64,000 bases of DNA, taken from Quillaja saponaria (lineage: Eukaryota; Streptophyta; Magnoliopsida; Fabales; Quillajaceae). Both the position numbers and the translations under genes were made by a program. Location: NCBI GenBank assembly GCA_029379385.1, contig CM055605.1, positions 13,427,001 through 13,491,000 of the forward strand. The letters run 5' to 3'. The notes under the pieces were generated by a model. The model made no database searches. It was given only the letters and a program-made list of their open reading frames with translations, and was not told the DNA's origin. Shown piece after piece: positions 61,025 through 64,000 of this stretch. The first letter of the stretch is position 1; each line of letters begins with the position of its first letter.

Positions 61025-61050
61025 ATTTTTGCGTTGTTGCCTGGAAAACT
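61025..61050 (+). promoter_or_regulatory. Primer binding site region, tRNA-Asp type, diverged
   Basis: TTTTTGCGTTGTTGCCTGG is a decayed form of TTTGGCGCCGTTGCCGGGG, found shortly after the end of the LTR. Confidence 0.6.
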
Positions 61051-61108
61051 AATCTTTTTAATTTCAAGCTTGTGTTTTTGTTTAGTTTATATCATTTGCG
61101 CAGGTTGT

Positions 61109-62916
61109 ATGTCTGATTTCGAAGAAGACAGACAACCCACCCTAGAGCAACTTAAACAGTTCTATAAAGAGCAAGCCGAGACAATTAATCGAACTCCACC
61201 ACAAAGCCCAATTGAAAAGGTCAATCCTAGAATACGTGTAGTGAGAGATTACATCAAATCAGTCACACACCTAGAGTTTGTATCACAAAAAGCACATCCT
61301 TTGGCTTTCAAATTAGAGGAAGAAATTGCACTAACCCACAAACAAGTTGAAAACATGGCCATTCGACAACCTCACACTCTTAATGAGCTCACCACTCCTG
61401 ATCTTGACCATCAACCTCTTTGCATTAATTTTCCTAATATTGGTATCCTTTTTGAGCTTAAATCTGGTCTTATTCACTTACTTCCTACTTTTCGTGGTCT
61501 TTCAGGTGAAGATCCACATAAACATCTCAAGGAATTCCATTTAGTTTGCTCGAGCATGAAACCTAATGGTGTGACCGAGGAGCAAATCCCATTCTCCTTG
61601 GGTGATGCAGCTAAAGAGTGGCTATATTACATTCCATCTGGCTCGATCACTACGTGGAATGAGATGAAGTTGCATTTCTTGGAGAAGTATTTTACTGCAT
61701 CACGTGCTGCAAATATAAGAAAAGAAATATGTGGAATAAGACAATATAGTGGTGAAACCTTATATGAAAATGAGGAAAGATAGAAGAAGTTATGTGCTAG
61801 TTGCCCCCATCACCAAATCTTGATCAACTCCTCATCCAATACTTCTACGAGGGCTTGATGCTCCAAGAAAGGAACAAAATTTATGCCGCGAGTGGAGAGG
61901 CATTAGTTGAAAAAACATCCGAGGCTGCAAAAGTAATTAATATTCAATATGACTGCAAATTCACAACAATTTGTAACTCACATAGATGCACCTTCCAAAA
62001 AAGTAAATAAAGTATCTATAACCTTGAACAACAAGTTGTCAATCTTACTTCTCTCGTGCTTTCTTTGGCTGTTGGAAATGTGAAACAAGTGAAAGCATGT
62101 GGCATTTGCTCTAACCAAGGGCATCCAACCGATATGTGTCCTACAATGCAAGATGATCCCGTGGAACAAGCTAATGCCATTGGTTGTGTTTTTCTTGGAC
62201 AACCTCATTGTAAGTATGATCCATATTCTAACACATACAATCTTGGTTGGAGAGATCATTTTAACTTGCATTATGGGAATCAACCACAATAACCACCAAA
62301 TGGAGACCAAAACATCAACCCTCTTGGATTTTGAGCATAACCACAATATCAATCTAGACAACCTCCACAACCAATGAATTCATCCAATTCTAGTTCGTCT
62401 ATGGAAGATATGATCAAAACAATGGCATTCAATACATTGGCCTTCCAACAAAGCATAATGCAATTCCAATAAGAAACAAGGTTAAGTATCCAAAACTTGG
62501 AGAAGCAAGTAAGACAACTTGCTACTAGTGTGGGTAAATTGCAAACACAAGAGTCTGGTAAGTTGCCTTCTCAAGCTATGATTAGTCGAGAAAGTTCTTG
62601 TGCAATCAAGTTAAGGAATGCGAAAGAGCTTAGAGAGAATAAACCAAGAAATATTGCATTGGAGGGAGAGATTGAAGTTGAAGCTGAAACTTCTTCAAAG
62701 TTGGTCGAAACTTCTACCCTTAATCAAATGAATGCCGAACCTAATTTGGGTGTTCCCAAGGTAAATTCTCAACCTATGAATACCAATTTTAAGCTTTCTC
62801 CACCTTTTCCTTTGAGTTCTTATAGGTTTAAGAAAGAAGATAAGGAGATCTTGGAGATGTATAGAAATGTTGAAATCAATATTCATCTCTTGGATGCAAT
62901 CAAGCAAGTCCCTTGA
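61109..62916 (+). pseudogene. gag of the right-edge Athila-like element
   Basis: The best start is ATG 61109 (MSDFEEDRQPTLEQ), because the open frame further left (from 61013) only reads through the primer site. To 61783 it holds the gag core: GLSGEDPHKHLKEFHLVCSS, PFSLGDAAKEWLYYIPSGS, EKYFTASRAANIRKEICGI. A TAG at 61781 and a frameshift follow, then LLIQYFYEGLMLQERN, a complete CCHC zinc knuckle (CGICSNQGHPTDMC, about 62098-62139) and NPG-like LGWRDHFNLHYGNQ. 62497-62916 covers the coiled linker (LEKQVRQLATSVGKLQ) before protease. Gag packages element RNA in the particle; here it is broken in at least three places. Confidence 0.85.
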
Positions 62917-63059
62917 TATGCAAAGTTTCTCAAGGAGTTGTGCAATAACAAAAGAAAACTCAATGGTAATGAAACAGTAAGTGTGGGAGAGAATATATCT
63001 GCTATCATTCAAAAGAAACTCCACTTAAGGAAAAAGATCCTGGTTCATTTTCTATTCCT

Positions 63060-63473
63060 TGTAAGATTGGTAATATTTGCTTTGAAAAGGTCATGTGAGA
63101 CTTAGGAGCTTCAATTAATGTGATGCCAAAATTTTTATATGACTCTCTTTGTCTTGGCCCTTTAAAAGAAACGGGTGTTATTATCCAACTTGTTGATCGT
63201 ACATTTGTTTATCCTTTAGGTGTGCTTGAAGATGTCTTAGTTTCAGTTTATAGTTTGATTTTTCCCACTGATTTTTATATTCTTGGCATGGAAGATGATC
63301 ACTCACACACACCAACTCCACTTTTGTTAGGAAGACTATTCCTTAAAACTGCTACAAATAAGATTGATGTTTTTTTTGGTACATTGTCTGTGGAATTTGA
63401 TGGTAACGTTGTTCAATTCAATATTCTTGATGCCATGAAGTTTCAAGATGATAAACAATCTATTATATGTTAG
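63060..63473 (+). pseudogene. Aspartic protease region of the right-edge Athila-like element
   Basis: The stretch starts with CKIGNICFEKVM, a TGA codon (63096-63098) where Athila elements usually have Cys, and then the active site DLGASINVMPKFLYDSL. It goes on with VIIQLVDRTFVYPLGVLEDV and TPLLLGRLFLKTA. A TAG at 63471-63473 ends the frame. Apart from the TGA, the domain looks complete. Confidence 0.8.
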
Positions 63474-63547
63474 GATGTTATTGACATTAATGTGAAACAA
63501 GTTTTTGACTTAAGTGGTAGTGATAAATTGAATATGGCTATAAGCTA

Positions 63548-64000
63548 AAGTTTTGATTCCACTTGCACAAAAGGAGAGGTTGTCATAGATGATGCTTTAG
63601 TTGATGAGGCCATGGCCTTGCAAGCTTTCCAAGCTGTGCCGTACAAGTATGGTGAGGTTTTTCATGATTTATCTATTTCTCACAATAAACTTTTACCCTA
63701 TGTTTTGCATGCACCCGAGCTTGGATTAAAACCTTTACTTGATCATTTAAAGTATGTGTTTTTAGGTGAAAATAATACATTACCTGTGATCATTGCAAAG
63801 AACTTAATAGATGTGCAACAGGAGAGGCTTGTGTACGTGTTTCGTGACCATAAAACTGCTATTGGATGGACGTTGGTTGATATCAAGGGAATTAGTCCTT
63901 CAATGTGTATGAATCATATACTTTTGGAAGAAAATTTGAAGCCAACAAGGGATATTCAAAGGTGTCTTAACCCACTTATAATAGAGATAGTCAAGGCTGA
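63548..64000 (+). pseudogene. RT start of the right-edge Athila-like element (cut by window end)
   Basis: An open frame to the edge of the window reads YVLHAPELGLKPLLDHLKYV, GENNTLPVIIAKNL, DHKTAIGWTLVDIKGISPS and MCMNHILLEEN, the typical linker and RT start of Athila-like pol. The catalytic boxes would lie outside the window. Confidence 0.82.

Larger units (their letters stand above)
59890..64000 (+). mobile_element. Athila-like gypsy element, 5' half, continues past the window
   Basis: The 5' LTR is 59890-61012 (TGATACACTC...GAACATCA). A primer-site-like stretch, gag, protease and the start of RT follow in order. The left flank is the Tekay-like element (TCTTA at 59885-59889 would be the target duplication). 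Only a few stops interrupt the coding part, so this copy is less decayed than the one at 51362. Confidence 0.85.

Noticed and set aside
61013..61108. Gag start at 61013 (MIDQIFALLPGK)
   Set aside because: These codons read through the primer-site region; the family start is ATG 61109.

Overview
This is nuclear DNA from a dicot-type flowering plant. The evidence is a long, conserved SCY1-like 2 gene with 14 exons and large introns, a plant GH5 mannanase gene carcass, plant retrotransposon lineages (Tat, Athila-like, Tekay/Del-like, copia, L1 and RTE LINEs), and a piece of chloroplast rpoB embedded in nuclear sequence. The species cannot be named from what is visible. I found no tRNA, rRNA, CRISPR array or bacterial-style operon.

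Layout. 1-856: promoter and 5' leader of a mannan endo-1,4-beta-mannosidase gene. 857-12667: that gene, now a pseudogene. It is broken by a 280-bp plastid rpoB insert exactly behind its start codon (861-1140) and by a complete 9.7-kb Tat-lineage Ty3/gypsy element (1329-11057, minus strand, target duplication CATCC) inside its first large exon. The Tat element has decayed gag-pol and, on the opposite strand, an intron-containing additional ORF (2211-4654) with its own TATA box. 12.8-14.3 kb: small repeats and a gypsy remnant. 14.3-17.1 kb: nothing recognisable. 17115-21895: 3' part of a Ty1/copia element whose 1847-bp LTR is interrupted by an inverted solo LTR of the same family and the same length. 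22.4-24.4 kb: 5'-truncated L1 LINE. 24.4-27.6 kb: AT-rich, no gene seen.

27698-43622 (minus): the only intact protein-coding gene, SCYL2. It is a pseudokinase/vesicle-trafficking protein of 929 residues assembled from 14 exons that all join in frame at GT-AG borders. Its introns hold LINE and LTR fragments and two tandem duplications, one of which copies a splice acceptor.

43.9-64.0 kb: a graveyard of nested retrotransposons. There is an AT-rich stretch with a possible Helitron end, then an Athila-like 3' LTR. A Tekay/Del-like element on the minus strand follows, split by a rearranged Athila-like element (51362-56249) and by a 5'-truncated LINE (about 58190-59215). A second Athila-like element starts at 59890 and runs off the right edge.

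I see no new multi-gene system. The most interesting content is the precisely reconstructable double disruption of the mannanase gene, the antisense gene inside the Tat element, the inverted solo-LTR-in-LTR structure, a primer-binding-site copy inside a gag gene, and a degenerate GC-rich word repeated in an Athila LTR and its 3' untranslated region.
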